From Branchiostoma floridae (Eukaryota; Chordata; Leptocardii; Amphioxiformes; Branchiostomatidae), in contig NC_049984.1 of NCBI RefSeq assembly GCF_000003815.2, positions 27,644,316-27,708,315 on the forward strand: a stretch of 64,000 nucleotides of DNA, written 5' to 3'. How positions within the stretch are numbered: position 1 is the stretch's first letter; every line of letters starts with the position of its first letter. The notes under the pieces were generated by a model. The model saw only the letters and a list, made by a program, of their open reading frames with translations. It ran no database searches and was not told the origin of the DNA. This document shows positions 11,301-22,216 of this stretch, one piece after another. The translations under genes and the position numbers were made by a program.

Positions 11301-14300
11301 GTAGAAAGTGATTTGAGGACCCAAAATTACTTTGTAACATTTCTATATACGAATGAAAGCTCACATGTGGGATTACCGCTAACCCTTCGGTAACCGCAAA
11401 AAAAGCGACCCCATACGATCGGACTTCCGAAATTTCAAAGTAAATGTGCGTTACTTTCAACACTTGAATATCATAGTAAAATACGTAAGCAGCGGGTAGA
11501 AAGTGATTTGAGGACCCAAAATTACTTTGTAACTTTTCTATATACGAATGAAGGCTCGCATGTGGGATAACCGCTAACCCGTCGGTAACCGCAAAAAAGC
11601 GACCCCATAAGATCGGACTGACGAAATTTCAAAGAAAATGTGCGTTACTTTCAACACTTGAATATCATAGTAAACCCGTAAGCAGAAGGTAGAAAGTGAT
11701 TTGAGTACCCAAAATTACTTTGTAACTTTTCTATATACGAATGAATGCTCGCATGTGGGATAACCGCTAACCCGTCGGTAACCGCAAAAAAGCGACCCCA
11801 TACGATCGGACTGACGAAATTTCAAAGAAAATGTGCGTTACTTTCAACACTTGAATATCACAGTAAAACACGTTAGTAGCAGGTAGAAAGTGATTTGAGG
11901 ACCCAATATTACTTTGTAACTTTTCTATATACGAATGAAAACTCACATGTGGGATTACCGCTAACCCTTCGGTAACCGCAAAAAGCGACCCCATACGATC
12001 GGACTTCCAAAAGTTCAAAGAAAATGTGCGTTACTTTCACCACTTAAATATCATAGTAAAAGACGTAAGCAGCAAGTAGAAAGTGATTTGAGGACCCAAA
12101 ATTACTTTGTAACTTTTCTATATACAAATGAAAGCTCACATGTGGGATTACCGCTAACCCTTCGGTAACCGCAAAAAGCGACCCCATACGATCGGACTTC
12201 CAAAAGTTCAAAGAAAATTTGCGTTACTTTCAACACTTTAATATTATAGTAGAACCCGTTAGTAGCAGATAAAAAGTGATTTGAGTACCCAAAATTACTT
12301 TGTAACTTTTCTATATACGAAAGAAGGCTCACACGTTGGATAACCGCTAACGATCGGACTTCCAAAAGTTCAAAGAAAATGTGCGTTACTTTCAACATTT
12401 GAATATCATAGTAAAACCCGTTAGTAGCAGGTAGAAAGTGATTTGAGGACCCAAAATTACTTTGTAACTTTTCTATATACGAATGAAGGCTCACATGTGG
12501 GATAACCGCTAACCCTTCGGTAACCGCAAAAAACGACCCCATACGATCGCATTTCCAAAATTTCAAAGAAAATGTGCGTATTTTCAACACGTGAATATCA
12601 TAGTAAAACACGTAAGCAGCAGGTAGATAGTGATTTGAGTACCCAAAATTACTTTGTAACTTTTTTATATACGAATGAAGGCTCACATGTAGGATAACCG
12701 CTAACCCGTCGGTAACCGCAAAAAAGTGACCCCATACGATCGGACTTCCAAAAGTTCAAAGAAAATGTGCGTTATTTTCAATACTTGAATATCATAGTAC
12801 AACCCGTAAGCAGCAGGTAGAAAGTAACTTGAGTACCCAAAATTACTTTGTAACTTTTCTATATACGAATGAAGGCTCACATGTGGGATAACCGCTAACC
12901 CTTCGGTAACCGCAAAAAAGTGACCCCATACGATCGGACTTCCGAAATTTCAAAGTAAATGTGCGTTTATTTCAACACTTGAATATTAGAGTTAAACACG
13001 TAAGCGGCAGGTAGAAAGTGATTTGAGGACCCAAAATTACTTTGTAATTTTTCTATATACTAACTACGAATGAAGGCTCACATGTGGAATAACCGCCAAC
13101 ACTTCGGTGTCCGCAAAAAAGCGACCCCATACGATCGGACTTACAACAGTTCAAAGAAAATGTGCGTTACTTTCAACACTTGAATATCATAGTAAACTCG
13201 TTAGTAGCAGGTAGAAAGTGATTTGAGGACGCAAAATTACTTTGTAACTTTTCTATATACGAATGAAAACTCACATGTGGGATTACCGCTAACCCTTCGG
13301 TAACCGCAAAAAAGTTACCTCATACGATCGGACTTCCAAAAGTTCAAAGAAAATCTGCGTTACTTTCAACACTTGAATATCATAGTAAACTCGTTAGTAG
13401 CAGGTAGAAAGTGATTTGAGGACCCAAAATTACTTTGTAACTTTTCCATATACGAATGAAAACTCACATGTGGGATTACCGCTAACCCTTCGGTAACCGC
13501 AAAAAAGTTACCTCATACGATCGGACTTCCAAAAGTTCAAAGAAAATGTGCGTTACTTTCAACACTTGAATATCATAGTAAACTCGTTAGTAGCAGGTAG
13601 AAAGTGATTTGAGGACGCAAAATTACTTTGTAACTTTTCTATATACGAATGAAAACTCACATGTGGGATTACCGCTAACCCTTCGGTAACCGCAAAAAAG
13701 TTACCTCATACGATCGGACTTCCAAAAGTTCAAAGAAAATCTGCGTTACTTTCAACACTTGAATATCATAGTAAACTCGTTAGTAGCAGGTAGAAAGTGA
13801 TTTGAGGACCCAAAATTACTTTGTAACTTTTCCATATACGAATGAAAACTCACATGTGGGATTACCGCTAACCCGTGGGTAACCGCAAAAAAGTTACCTC
13901 ATACGATCGGACTTCCAAAAGTTCAAAGAAAATGTGCGTTACTTTCAACACTTGAATATCATAGTAAACTCGTTAGTAGCAGGTAGAAAGTGATTTGAGG
14001 ACCCAAAATTACTTTGTAACTTTTCTATATACGAAAGAAGGCTCACACGTGGGATAACCGCTGACCCTTCGTTCACCGCAAAAAAGCGACCCCATGCGAT
14101 CGGACTTCCGAAATTTCAAAGAAAATGTGCGTTACTTTCAACACTTGAATATCATAGTAAACTCGTTAGTAGCGGGTAGAAAGTGATTTGAGGACCCAAA
14201 ATTACTTTGTAACTTTTCTATATACGAAAGAAGGCTCACACGTTGGATAACCGCTAACCCTTCGTTCACCGCAAAAAAGCGACCCCATACCATCGGACTT

Positions 14301-14799
14301 CCAAAAGTTCAAAGACAATTTGCGTTACTTTCAACACTTGAATATCATAGTAAACTCGTTAGTAGCAGGTAGAAAGTGATTTGAGGACCCAAAATTACTT
14401 TGTAACATTTCTATATACGAATGAAAGCTCACATGTGGGATTACCGCTAACCCTTTGGTAACCGCAAAAAAAGCGACCCCATACGATCGGACTTCCGAAA
14501 TTTCAAAGTAAATGTGCGTTACTTTCAACACTTGAATATCATAGTAAAATACGTAAGCAGCGGGTAGAAAGTGATTTGAGGACCCAAAATTACTTTGTAA
14601 CTTTTCTATATACGAATGAAGGCTCGCATGTGGGATAACCGCTAACCCGTCGGTAACCGCAAAAAAGCGACCCCATAAGATCGGACTGACGAAATTTCAA
14701 AGAAAATGTGCGTTACTTTCAACACTTGAATATCATAGTAAACCCGTAAGCAGAAGGTAGAAAGTGATTTGAGTACCCAAAATTACTTTGTAACTTTTC

Positions 14800-14806
<7 letters not shown>
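5340..14806. repeat. Satellite array, about 49 monomers of about 194 bp
   Basis: Each monomer contains, in order, aatgtgcgttactttcaaca, gaatatcatagtaaa, gtagcaggtagaaagtgatt, acccaaaattactttgtaac, ttctatatacgaatgaa, a ggtaaccgcaaaaaag block and atacgatcggacttcc. Measured spacings are 195 and 194. Some monomers lack about 40 bp before gatcggacttcc (near 7800, 9314, 10635 and 12350). Shared variants recur about every 1.5 kb (roughly eight monomers), and longer blocks recur about 3.03-3.07 kb apart. A 113-N gap (9384-9496) interrupts it. All minus-strand open frames here (with the recurring THIFFELLEVRS) are translations of the satellite, not genes. The right edge is cut by the LINE tail. Confidence 0.97.
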
Positions 14807-14831
<25 letters not shown>

Positions 14832-15692
14832 ATTTTTTATTTTTTTTTATTCAGTATAACTTTCAAATACAAAAAAGAAACCCTGTGGCAAGCCCCCTAA
14901 TATAACATAATATACATAATGAGGAGTAACTTATTACAAAGAATGTTGGTCTCGAAAGTTAATAACAGAAGATTGTGTCACAAAAATAAGGCTTAGTATT
15001 CGAAGATACATTCTTAAATATGGCATATTTTGCATGTAATAAACATTGATTCAAGTATTTATTCATTTTCTGCTTGTTAACCTTACCATACATAATATCA
15101 GTTTTCGTTAATACAATATGTTCTGAAAAGGTTTTGAGCCACCATGAGCAAAAGTCGTTCCAATAACTAATAACATAGACACAATCTACAAACAGGTGGT
15201 TTAGGTTTTGTTTGTTGTTACAAAAAGGACATTTATCTGAGTCTGTAACTTTGATTTTCTTTAAATAGCAATTTGTCGGCAAAAATCTATGTATGATCTT
15301 ATACTGAAAGTACTGTAGTTTAACATTCTTAGTACATGTGAAAGGTAATAAATACACTTTTTCCAAGTTGTTTTCATTTTCTAGAACGCTTAACAATTCA
15401 TCTTGGCCCGTTGGGGGTTCAAATGTTTGTTTTAAATATATATCATATAATTGTTTACAAGAGAAGGCCTGAGAAGCGATGGTGTTTTCCACCGAATCAC
15501 CGAGCTGATCCTTTTTTACTGTATTTTTCCAACCATTTGGGATAGCTGACTTCAGGCTAGAGTATCTGAGCATATCAACAGGTGTAAAGACTATTTCATG
15601 TTTCTGGGCCAGCTCACCCAATGTTAGGAAGTTACCATCGCTTGACATAACATCAGAAGCGCCTGCATCGGCTCATCTTAGTCTGCCGGAAG
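14804..15692 (-). mobile_element. Non-LTR retrotransposon (LINE) 3' end with poly-A tail, 5' end lost in gap
   Basis: Read on the minus strand, an open frame (15648 to 14959) is followed by a short 3' UTR and an A-rich tail, seen as T runs at 14804-14850. The tail joins directly to a broken satellite monomer, in the middle of its ttctatatac motif. This is a normal target-primed insertion into, or at the edge of, the array. The 5' side runs into the 100-N gap at 15693-15792. Satellite does not reappear beyond the gap, so the far junction and the target duplication cannot be seen. Confidence 0.85.
14959..15648 (-). CDS. LINE ORF2 C-terminal part, after the reverse transcriptase
   Basis: About 229 residues without a break. 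The diagnostic part is QYKIIHRFLPTN, followed about 15 residues on by a Cys/His cluster CPFCNNKQNLNHLFVDC. This is the zinc-binding motif found after the reverse transcriptase in L1-like and related LINEs, followed by a W-rich segment (YWNDFCSWW). The RT palm itself is not in view. The ATG used is only the first in frame; the true protein continues upstream into the gap. The lack of stops suggests a fairly young copy. Confidence 0.8.
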   Translation of the reverse strand: MSSDGNFLTLGELAQKHEIVFTPVDMLRYSSLKSAIPNGWKNTVKKDQLGDSVENTIASQAFSCKQLYDIYLKQTFEPPTGQDELLSVLENENNLEKVYLLPFTCTKNVKLQYFQYKIIHRFLPTNCYLKKIKVTDSDKCPFCNNKQNLNHLFVDCVYVISYWNDFCSWWLKTFSEHIVLTKTDIMYGKVNKQKMNKYLNQCLLHAKYAIFKNVSSNTKPYFCDTIFCY

Positions 15693-15972
15693 NNNNNNNN
15701 NNNNNNNNNNNNNNNNNNNNNNNNNNNNNNNNNNNNNNNNNNNNNNNNNNNNNNNNNNNNNNNNNNNNNNNNNNNNNNNNNNNNNNNNNNNNTTAAGTGC
15801 TGCCAGGTGTCTATTTGTAAGTTAATTTAGGTCATTCAGACTACTAGTAAATGATGATAAAGATGATAAGCATATATTATTCTTATTTTGTGGCCACTGG
15901 TTTTGTACCTCATTGCCAGCCTTTTTGCTACGCCAGAATGTAAACAAAGACTGCTTTTTTTTATTACTCTAG

Positions 15973-16592
15973 ACATGACACGGTGTAGGGTGAACGAGGA
16001 AAACCTCCCAGCCCTCATCTTAAGTACCACATCTGGACATCTTGTTATATCAACAAAAGCAGGAAATGGTATGCAGTTGGCTATGTACTGAATCTATGTT
16101 GCCATTTTCCAACTGATAAAAGTAGATAACCAAACCTTAGTAAAGGTCTACATGAAAGTAACTCATGATTTGTATTATATTCTTTAATACACTTCAGCTT
16201 ATACTGCTTCCCTCATTTTCTAATAGGAAACATGCAGATCCATGGAAAGGAAATCAAAGACCATGATGTTCTGGCAGTTATTGAAAAATTACAGTAAGTC
16301 ATAATTCATTTACATGATGATGTAGATACTATGCTGTTGGTCAAGAAAAATTTCATCTCTGCTTCATGAGATGCATGTTGTCTGGATCTCTATGTCAACT
16401 ATAGCAGTATATAAAGCGTTTGTGAACCACACATATAAGAAGTAATAAAAGTAGTAATGAAGATTAGTTGCTGTCATGTTGGATCATTGTTACTACCAAA
16501 TTTGGCAATAGATTTTATGTTTTCACAGGCCTCTGGTGTCACCACCAAAGAGCACAACAACTGAGGCCTGTGGCAAACCTTCATACATATAG
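15973..16592 (+). CDS. Small three-exon gene or gene end, unidentified
   Basis: Exons 15973-16068, 16227-16293 and 16529-16592 have consistent phases and standard sites (ttattactctag/, /gtatgc, ttctaatag/, /gtaagt, tttcacag/). From the ATG at 15975 they give about 74 residues, including NLPALILSTTSGHLVIST and DHDVLAVIEKL, ending in a Ser/Thr/Pro tail and a TAG. The family is not recognised. Upstream exons may exist before 15973, since an acceptor directly precedes the ATG. Because surrounding genes are transposon relics, this may be part of one. Confidence 0.45.
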
Positions 16593-16976
16593 TCGCTCTA
16601 CACACCCCGTGCTACTAAGTAAGTGTGCTTTATTCCTTATGTATACATGTATGCTAAATGATATGATTAATAATGATATCATACANNNNNNNNNNNNNNN
16701 NNNNNNNNNNNNNNNNNNNNNNNNNNNNNNNNNNNNNNNNNNNNNNNNNNNNNNNNNNNNNNNNNNNNNNNNNNNNNNNNNNNNNNNNNNNNNNNNNNNN
16801 NNNNNNNNNNNNNNNNNNNNNNNNNNNNNNNNNNNNNNNNNNNNNNNNNNNNNNNNNNNNNNNNNNNNNNNNNNNNNNNNNNNNNNNNNNNNNNNNNNNN
16901 NNNNNNNNNNNNNNNNNNNNNNNNNNNNNNNNNNNNNNNNNNNNNNNNNNNNNNNNNNNNNNNNNNNNNNNNNNNN

Positions 16977-17207
16977 TCATGCAGCAGCTCCCAGCACAGC
17001 CCCCGGCAGGTGGTGGACTCATGCAGCAGGTCCCAGCACAGCCCCCGGCAGGTGGTGGACTCATGCAGCAGGTCCCAGCACAGCCCCCGGCAGGTGGTGG
17101 ACTCATGCAGCAGCTCCCAGCACAGCCCCCGGCAGGTGGTGGACTCATGCAGCAGGTCCCAGCACAGCCCCCGGCAGGTGGTGGACTCATGCAGCAGGTC
17201 ATGATAA
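16977..17207 (+). repeat. 42-bp coding-type minisatellite, at least 5.4 copies
   Basis: The unit reads atgcagcaggtcccagcaca plus 22 further bases and keeps the plus frame open as repeats of MQQ(V/L)PAQPPAGGGL. The unit also reads open on the minus strand, so the repeat alone does not prove coding. The left end is hidden by the 291-N gap at 16686-16976, which probably collapses or hides more copies. No flanking exon could be tied to it. Confidence 0.8.
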
Positions 17208-17344
17208 TGCTAATATAACACATGCATTCATCTACATAACACGCTATAATCTTGCAGTCACGGTCTCAAGGGTCTACATAGGCCAGCTTTAGAATCGTAA
17301 CAGGGCCCCGATTATAAAGCTAATGTCAACAAGATCAGTCTCGA

Positions 17345-17835
17345 CTAACAGTTGACGGAGTATTTGAACAACGATTATAACGAGGCAAATGAAGATAAGC
17401 AAAAACAAATGTCTGTTCAAGATCAAAGGTTCATGAAAATAATGTCAGAAGGAACAAAGAAAGAAGAAGGCCACTACCCTTCAGAAATGGCAGACCACAG
17501 CTGCCGAACAACAAGTCAATTGCCCTTCAAAGAGCTAACCACCTGAGAGGAAATATGGTGAAGAATTAATGGTTCCAGGAAGACTACACAGGGTTTATGC
17601 AAGAAATCATCAAAAAGGGCTACGCAGAGAGGGTGCCTACAGACCAACTGGAAACTGAAGATGATATTTGGCCTCCGCGACATAAATCTACAAGTGGTAC
17701 AAGTTTTGGTGAGCAAGGTTGGCCGATACATGTAGTACACCGGGAGAGTGAGCAACAATGTCACGGAAGGGCTGAATCATCGGTAGGTAGATGTAAAAAA
17801 CATCAAACAGCAAGCGGACAATACTAATCCCAGGT
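17345..17835 (+). pseudogene. BEL/Pao retrotransposon pol fragment
   Basis: Two frames carry the conserved linker between the Pao protease and the reverse transcriptase: QDQRFMKIMSEGTKKEEGHY, a frame change near 17480-17590, then FMQEIIKKGYAERVP and a W ending the block. In the family this stretch continues with the 'LP' and 'PHH' motifs. Here those are replaced by unrelated sequence after about 17680. Clear decay by frameshift and substitution; no LTR seen nearby. Confidence 0.7.
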
Positions 17836-18030
17836 GCGTGGTCAATCTGTTCAAGGTACATACCAACTCACTGCCTGAAAAGCGTGGTAGCTTTTACCGC
17901 ACTCCACTTGCGAATATCAACCCAAGGTGCTCGCTACAAGTTGTGCACGTGGGTGTCAACACTACGGAAAACCTATTATACACTATTGAACTTTTCAGCC
18001 AAACAGCTGGAGACATTGTTTTCCAATTGC
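17820..18030 (+). pseudogene. Tyrosine-recombinase-like (Crypton/DUF3504) fragment
   Basis: The frame NPRCVVNLFKVHTNSLPE, then SFYRTPLANIN and HVGVNTTENLL resembles the segment of Crypton-derived proteins that precedes the catalytic Arg ('RC.VRLFKKY.S', 'FYL.PL', 'LGVNTL..M'). The catalytic HxxR and Tyr are not in view. The match is by motif order only, so confidence is modest. Confidence 0.4.
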
Positions 18031-18129
18031 CTGTCCTGTCAACAACTTGGGAACGAGCTGAGCAACCGTGGCCTAAAAACCAATGGAAGAAAGCCCCCTC
18101 TCATTGACAGACTCATCGGAGAACTTTGA
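18031..18129 (+). pseudogene. SAP-domain-like segment
   Basis: QQLGNELSNRGLKTNGRKP and then LIDRLIGEL to a stop at 18129. Spacing and residues fit the SAP helix-turn-helix DNA-binding motif (L..EL..RGL.T.GRK..LI.RL). The frame differs by one base from the recombinase-like frame just upstream, so either a frameshift or a separate fragment. SAP domains occur at the start of several transposon-associated invertebrate proteins. Confidence 0.45.
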
Positions 18130-18273
18130 AGTGATCAGGTATGTTTTTCAAAGATTGATATATAAAAAAAACAGTAGTAATAGTTACTGCCATGCATACA
18201 TATGATTACACGAAGCTTCATTTGCTTCTCAGTATGTATGAATACATTGCACTACTCAAAGTTTTTTTCACAG

Positions 18274-19225
18274 ATCCCACTGCCTATGGAGGAAGAAGCT
18301 GAGCAAAATGAGGATAACCCAATCCTCATCGTGGACAATGTTGTGAAGCTCTGTTATGTAAGTTTGAAAGACACTCATCTTTATATTAATAACTTCTGGT
18401 ATTTACCTAAATTAATTCATGTATAATGATTCTAATTGATGATCCATGCCAATCTTAACAGGACTTTGAGGTTCTTGCAAGGACCATGAAGGCAAGGCCA
18501 TGAGGACCAGGTTACTTAACCCCTGGCACTTTCTTGAAGGAAGCCATGAGCTGGGGCAACTTTTATCGCCAGGTCACCTTTGCTGAGGTTTGTACTACTA
18601 CTTCTGCTACTTTCTTTTCATGCCAACCCCCCTCCACCAGCATTTTCAAATATAAGTCAGAAATGGCTACACTATCTTTATTTACTTACATCTTTTTTTT
18701 TTCTGTTTCCAGCATGTAACACCATACATACACACGATGGTGAACAACCATCCATGTGCCCCAGTTCTTGGCGAAATACAAATACATCAATGACATGTCG
18801 TGTGAAAGTGTGGAACAGGTACATTTCAAATTTAACATTGTAATAACAGCAAGAAACATAAAAGATTCTCAAAAGTAAACTTGCACAACTACTCTAGGTC
18901 TCCTATAGTATCATTTTGAAGTTGCAAAATGTCTGATATGTACATGTGTTTATAGAATGACACTGAAGTAAAATTTCTAGTTTCTCCTCAGAAAAACCAC
19001 ATGCAAAACAATGCTCATCCCGGCTGTGCAGAAGATGCGTTCCTGGTGAGAATGCCCCACCTGGCTAACATCCCCGCACACAAACATGATCTTGTGACCG
19101 ATGTTAAACGAGGCTTAACTGTGAGGGCAATTGCCGGGAAAGACATCGGCAGACTGCCAGCGGGGCTATGCAAAATCCTGGCGGAACTGGACAGGGACGG
19201 CATTTTGACTGGACCCACGTGGTAA
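18274..19225 (+). pseudogene. Four-exon transposon-associated gene, frameshifted
   Basis: Exons 18274-18357, 18462-18587, 18713-18818 and 18992-19225 have clean splice sites (tttcacag, ttaacag, tgtttccag, ctcctcag; donors gtaagt, gtttgt, gtacat). Joined, they carry IPLPMEEEAEQNEDNP, then SWGNFYRQVTFAE running into HVTPYIHTMV, then VPQFLAKYKY, and finally RAIAGKDIGRLPAGLCKIL. One frame change lies inside exon 2 (near 18500) and another inside exon 3 (near 18750). The 'VTPYIH...VPQFL' block is one I associate with large transposon-encoded invertebrate proteins. The last exon resembles a HIRAN-type fold (G..VG..P..L...L). No named family is certain. Confidence 0.5.
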
Positions 19226-19448
19226 ATATTTCTTTGGTAAATGTGTGAGAAGCCATGAATTGTGTTGCTGGCTGATCTTTCATGCGAACGAATGCTGAGG
19301 AACCAGGTTCCATGTGATGCCCGTCAATTTTGCCGCGTATATCTCCAAATTAAAGTGGTGCAGTGGCGAATTCTTTAGCATAAGCTGGAACGACGAAATG
19401 GTGATGTGATTGCGGAAGGACACCTGTGTTTTCAGTTGGAAATTTTAA

Positions 19449-20389
19449 ATGATGTGCAAAGCTGAAAGACTGGGACGAAATGTCTTGCAAATAACAGAGA
19501 GTAGCTTAGAACATTGTCACGATAGTCTTACCATCCGCATCGACTTTTACGATAAAGAAAGTAAACATTACAGCCATACTTACCGCATTGTTTTATGTTT
19601 CAACAGAATGGATGACAGTGAAAACCAACAGAGTGGGCGACAAGACCTTCAGGCGAAAAATGATAACCATGATAAACACCCGTTGCCGCCATGTGCGTTG
19701 CGAAGTTGCGGGTGGGGCCAAGGCAACCAGTACCAAGGCAAAGTTAAAAGTGGCCAATACTGCACTAACTGTGTAACAAAGTATGGTTCCACGGGTAAAC
19801 CCGTTTCTAGCAGGACGCTTCGTAGACATTAGCGGGAAAAGAGTCTGGGCTAAAGATTGTTACAAGAGAGTTGCGACGTGGCTGGGGAAAATCGCCGATT
19901 ACTGTGCACCTTGAAGACGAGAAGGACAGTCGCCGCGGGCCTATCATTTTCAATGGTGTGACAAACGAGTGGTCGGAACTCACGTTTGCCGCTGCTGGAA
20001 ACGGATGGAGGGCAAACAACCCCGGCGTCTCACAGCAGTCAATCACGGATATGATTTCTCTGTTTGAGAAAGTGTTGGATGACTTTAAGATACCGAATGC
20101 CATCCCTGGAACATTCAGACAGGCGCGTGCAGTGACGTAGGATGCCTGTATAGGAGATTGAATGTTATACAAAGGGGATATGTATGAAGCAGAAAGCTGC
20201 CCGACGTGTAAGGAGCCGCGTTATGACATTCATTTCCCCCTCGTAGACACCCTGAAGTCACTTTACGGTATACCTGAGATAGCAAGAGTGCTACAAGCTC
20301 ACGCAGCAAAGTTAAAAGACGAGCCTCCCAGGTCTGTGTACCGGAAAGGAACAAATGGAAAGAACAGTATGTCTAGTCTAATTTTTTAA
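19449..20389 (+). pseudogene. CACTA/EnSpm-like (TNP2-type) transposase relic
   Basis: The recognisable part is at 19871-20389. It runs SLFEKVLDDFKIPNAI, TFRQARAV, a frame change, then MLYKGDMYEAESCPTCKEPR and HFPLVDTLKSLYG followed by EIARVLQAHA. This order (F.EA, ML...E....CP.C...RY, FPL...L..L......A...R.HA) is the N-terminal part of TNP2-type transposases. The first part (19449-19832) is open but unrecognised. Catalytic D/D/E segments are not seen. Stops and frame changes show it is dead. Confidence 0.5.
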
Positions 20390-20390
20390 G

Positions 20391-21112
20391 GTGAACGACC
20401 CCCTTGTTGACAAGAGTCAACGTTCAAAAATGTCGTCAGAGATCAGGTTGCAGTGATGGTCACAGTAACCCAAGGGCTGCAACCCAAAAGGTGGACAACA
20501 GCAGCAGAGATCGAGACGGTCGCTCGCCACCTGGTGCAGACCTACCCAGGATTGGGGGTGGGAGGTGTTGATGGCAAGGACGTACATGAAAGCATTTCCA
20601 AGAATCACCATGATTACACTCGTAACTCGTAAAAATATCCAATACTTGCATGGTTTGTGTGAACGTTGGATCTGTTGGTCAAACGTTCTCCAAAAAATGA
20701 ATACAAAGATCAGACTGCGTTAAAACAACAAGCGGTTTGACGTACTGACTTTGCCCTTCAGGCAATTCCTATGTTTAGGATAAGTACCACACTGCTTAGG
20801 AAACAGTTCTCGTAATTTTGGGATGATACAGTCTTTTCCTCCGTAACTTGCAGCCTGTCCATGCCATACGGTATTCTTCATTTATGTGTATTCGTGAATG
20901 AGCCAGATTATCAGACTATGGTCTGCTATTGAGTAAAAGCCATAAGGGTAGCGGTACCATCTTGTTCAACATGCCTAGATCTTTTACAATTTCTACGGTA
21001 TATTTTCCACACCTGGTGAGGAATTACGTTCACTTCATTCCTCTAGTTTCTGAAGCAATGCAATTTTATCGGTGATGAGTGAGTCTAACCTATTTTTTTT
21101 CTCCCTTCTCAG
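20391..21112. other. No gene seen
   Basis: Short open frames on both strands only. A T-rich acceptor ending this stretch (ctcccttctcag) serves the next exon. Confidence 0.5.
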
Positions 21113-22216
21113 TTTGGCTCCAACAGGAGTATCGGAGCTCACACCAGAGCGCCAGGCTGGGACACGCCCACCTACGTGTTCCCGGAGGAACTGCGCTGGG
21201 TGGTCAGGGCGCGTTTCCCCGAGGATCCTGTCCATCTTTATGATGAAGCTGTGGACCAGCAGGCGTCAGTAAGTATATGCAAATTTTCAATGATGGCGTT
21301 GTGTCTAACTGCATTTGACATAGCATAATTAGATATGCGCATGCATTTGAATGTAAAGACCAGAAATTAACTAATTGAAAATTTAATGAGAAAATGTTAA
21401 TTTGCATACGAGGCAATTACATTGCTCTATATAGTATCAGCAAAAATACACCCCTACGAGTAGATATGAAGGCGAAGCTTCGAAGGAAATGTGACATATG
21501 TAAAGTTATACTGTATATATCTTGCACAGTTCTCGATACTGTGAGTAAACTTTTATTAATGTGTACAAATTATAACGTAGAGTACTTAGTCTGGTGCTTT
21601 TACATTTCCTGTACAGGTGTATCGTGTCGACGTGGTCGGCCTGGCCCCGGTGCAGATGGGGGAAGGACCCGCGGTTGGAGGCCTGACTGGATGATCTAGA
21701 TCACTACCAATTCACTACGTATTCATGGAGTCCATCGTTACCAAACTACTTTGCAGGGAACGGCGTCGCCAGTTTACGGCCACAAAAGATGGAGTTTCTC
21801 GTAAGTACATGGGGGCTAGTTGTAAAGTGAAGATGATGATGTAAAGAGAGCTGGTCTCTCCGTAATTATGGAAGACATTTTAACGCTGCCATCCTTGAGG
21901 GACAGGGATTGTCAATATTGCTTCCATGGCTTGGTACATGAGTAGACGTCTTGTTAAATGGCACCAGAACCTATATGGATGTGTAACTTTGCATCACGTG
22001 ATACATGATATTCTTTTCATGTTGAACTCCCGTTACATTTAGCAAGCACAAGAGGACGATACTAGTAACTCTGTCAGAGAAGAGGAGCAGGTGCAGAGTG
22101 GCTCCACACATCCCACACCGCAGGAGGAGCAGAGCACCGAATCCAGCGATCCACCATTGCACCAAGAAAACGGGTTTACTCCCACTGGGACAGGACAACC
22201 TTGGAACAAACTTTAA
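21113..22216 (+). pseudogene. Three exons of an unidentified acidic-tailed protein, one frameshift
   Basis: Exon 21113-21268 encodes a segment with WDTPTYVFPEELRWVVRA. Exon 21617-21800 encodes VYRVDVVGLAPVQMGEG and then, one base out of frame, YQFTTYSWSPSLPNYF. Exon 22043-22216 encodes an acidic, Gln/Ser-rich tail ending at a TAA. Splice sites are good (gtaagt three times in this stretch; acceptors cccttctcag, cctgtacag, tacatttag). The middle exon is 184 bp although both flanking junctions are phase 0, which fixes the position of a one-base error near 21690. Not recognised. It may be the upstream part of the DUF7869-like gene that follows, since both are plus strand. Confidence 0.45.

Noticed and set aside
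5340..14806. Many minus-strand open frames with the recurring peptide THIFFELLEVRS
   Set aside because: They are translations of the 194-bp satellite, recur with the monomer period, and have no start, splice or family support.
5340..14806. CRISPR-like array of regular repeats
   Set aside because: The whole 194-bp unit is conserved with no unique spacers, and the surroundings are intron-rich animal DNA.
16673..17223. Open frames through the N gap and the 42-bp repeat on both strands
   Set aside because: Most of the length is N, and the repeat is open on both strands.
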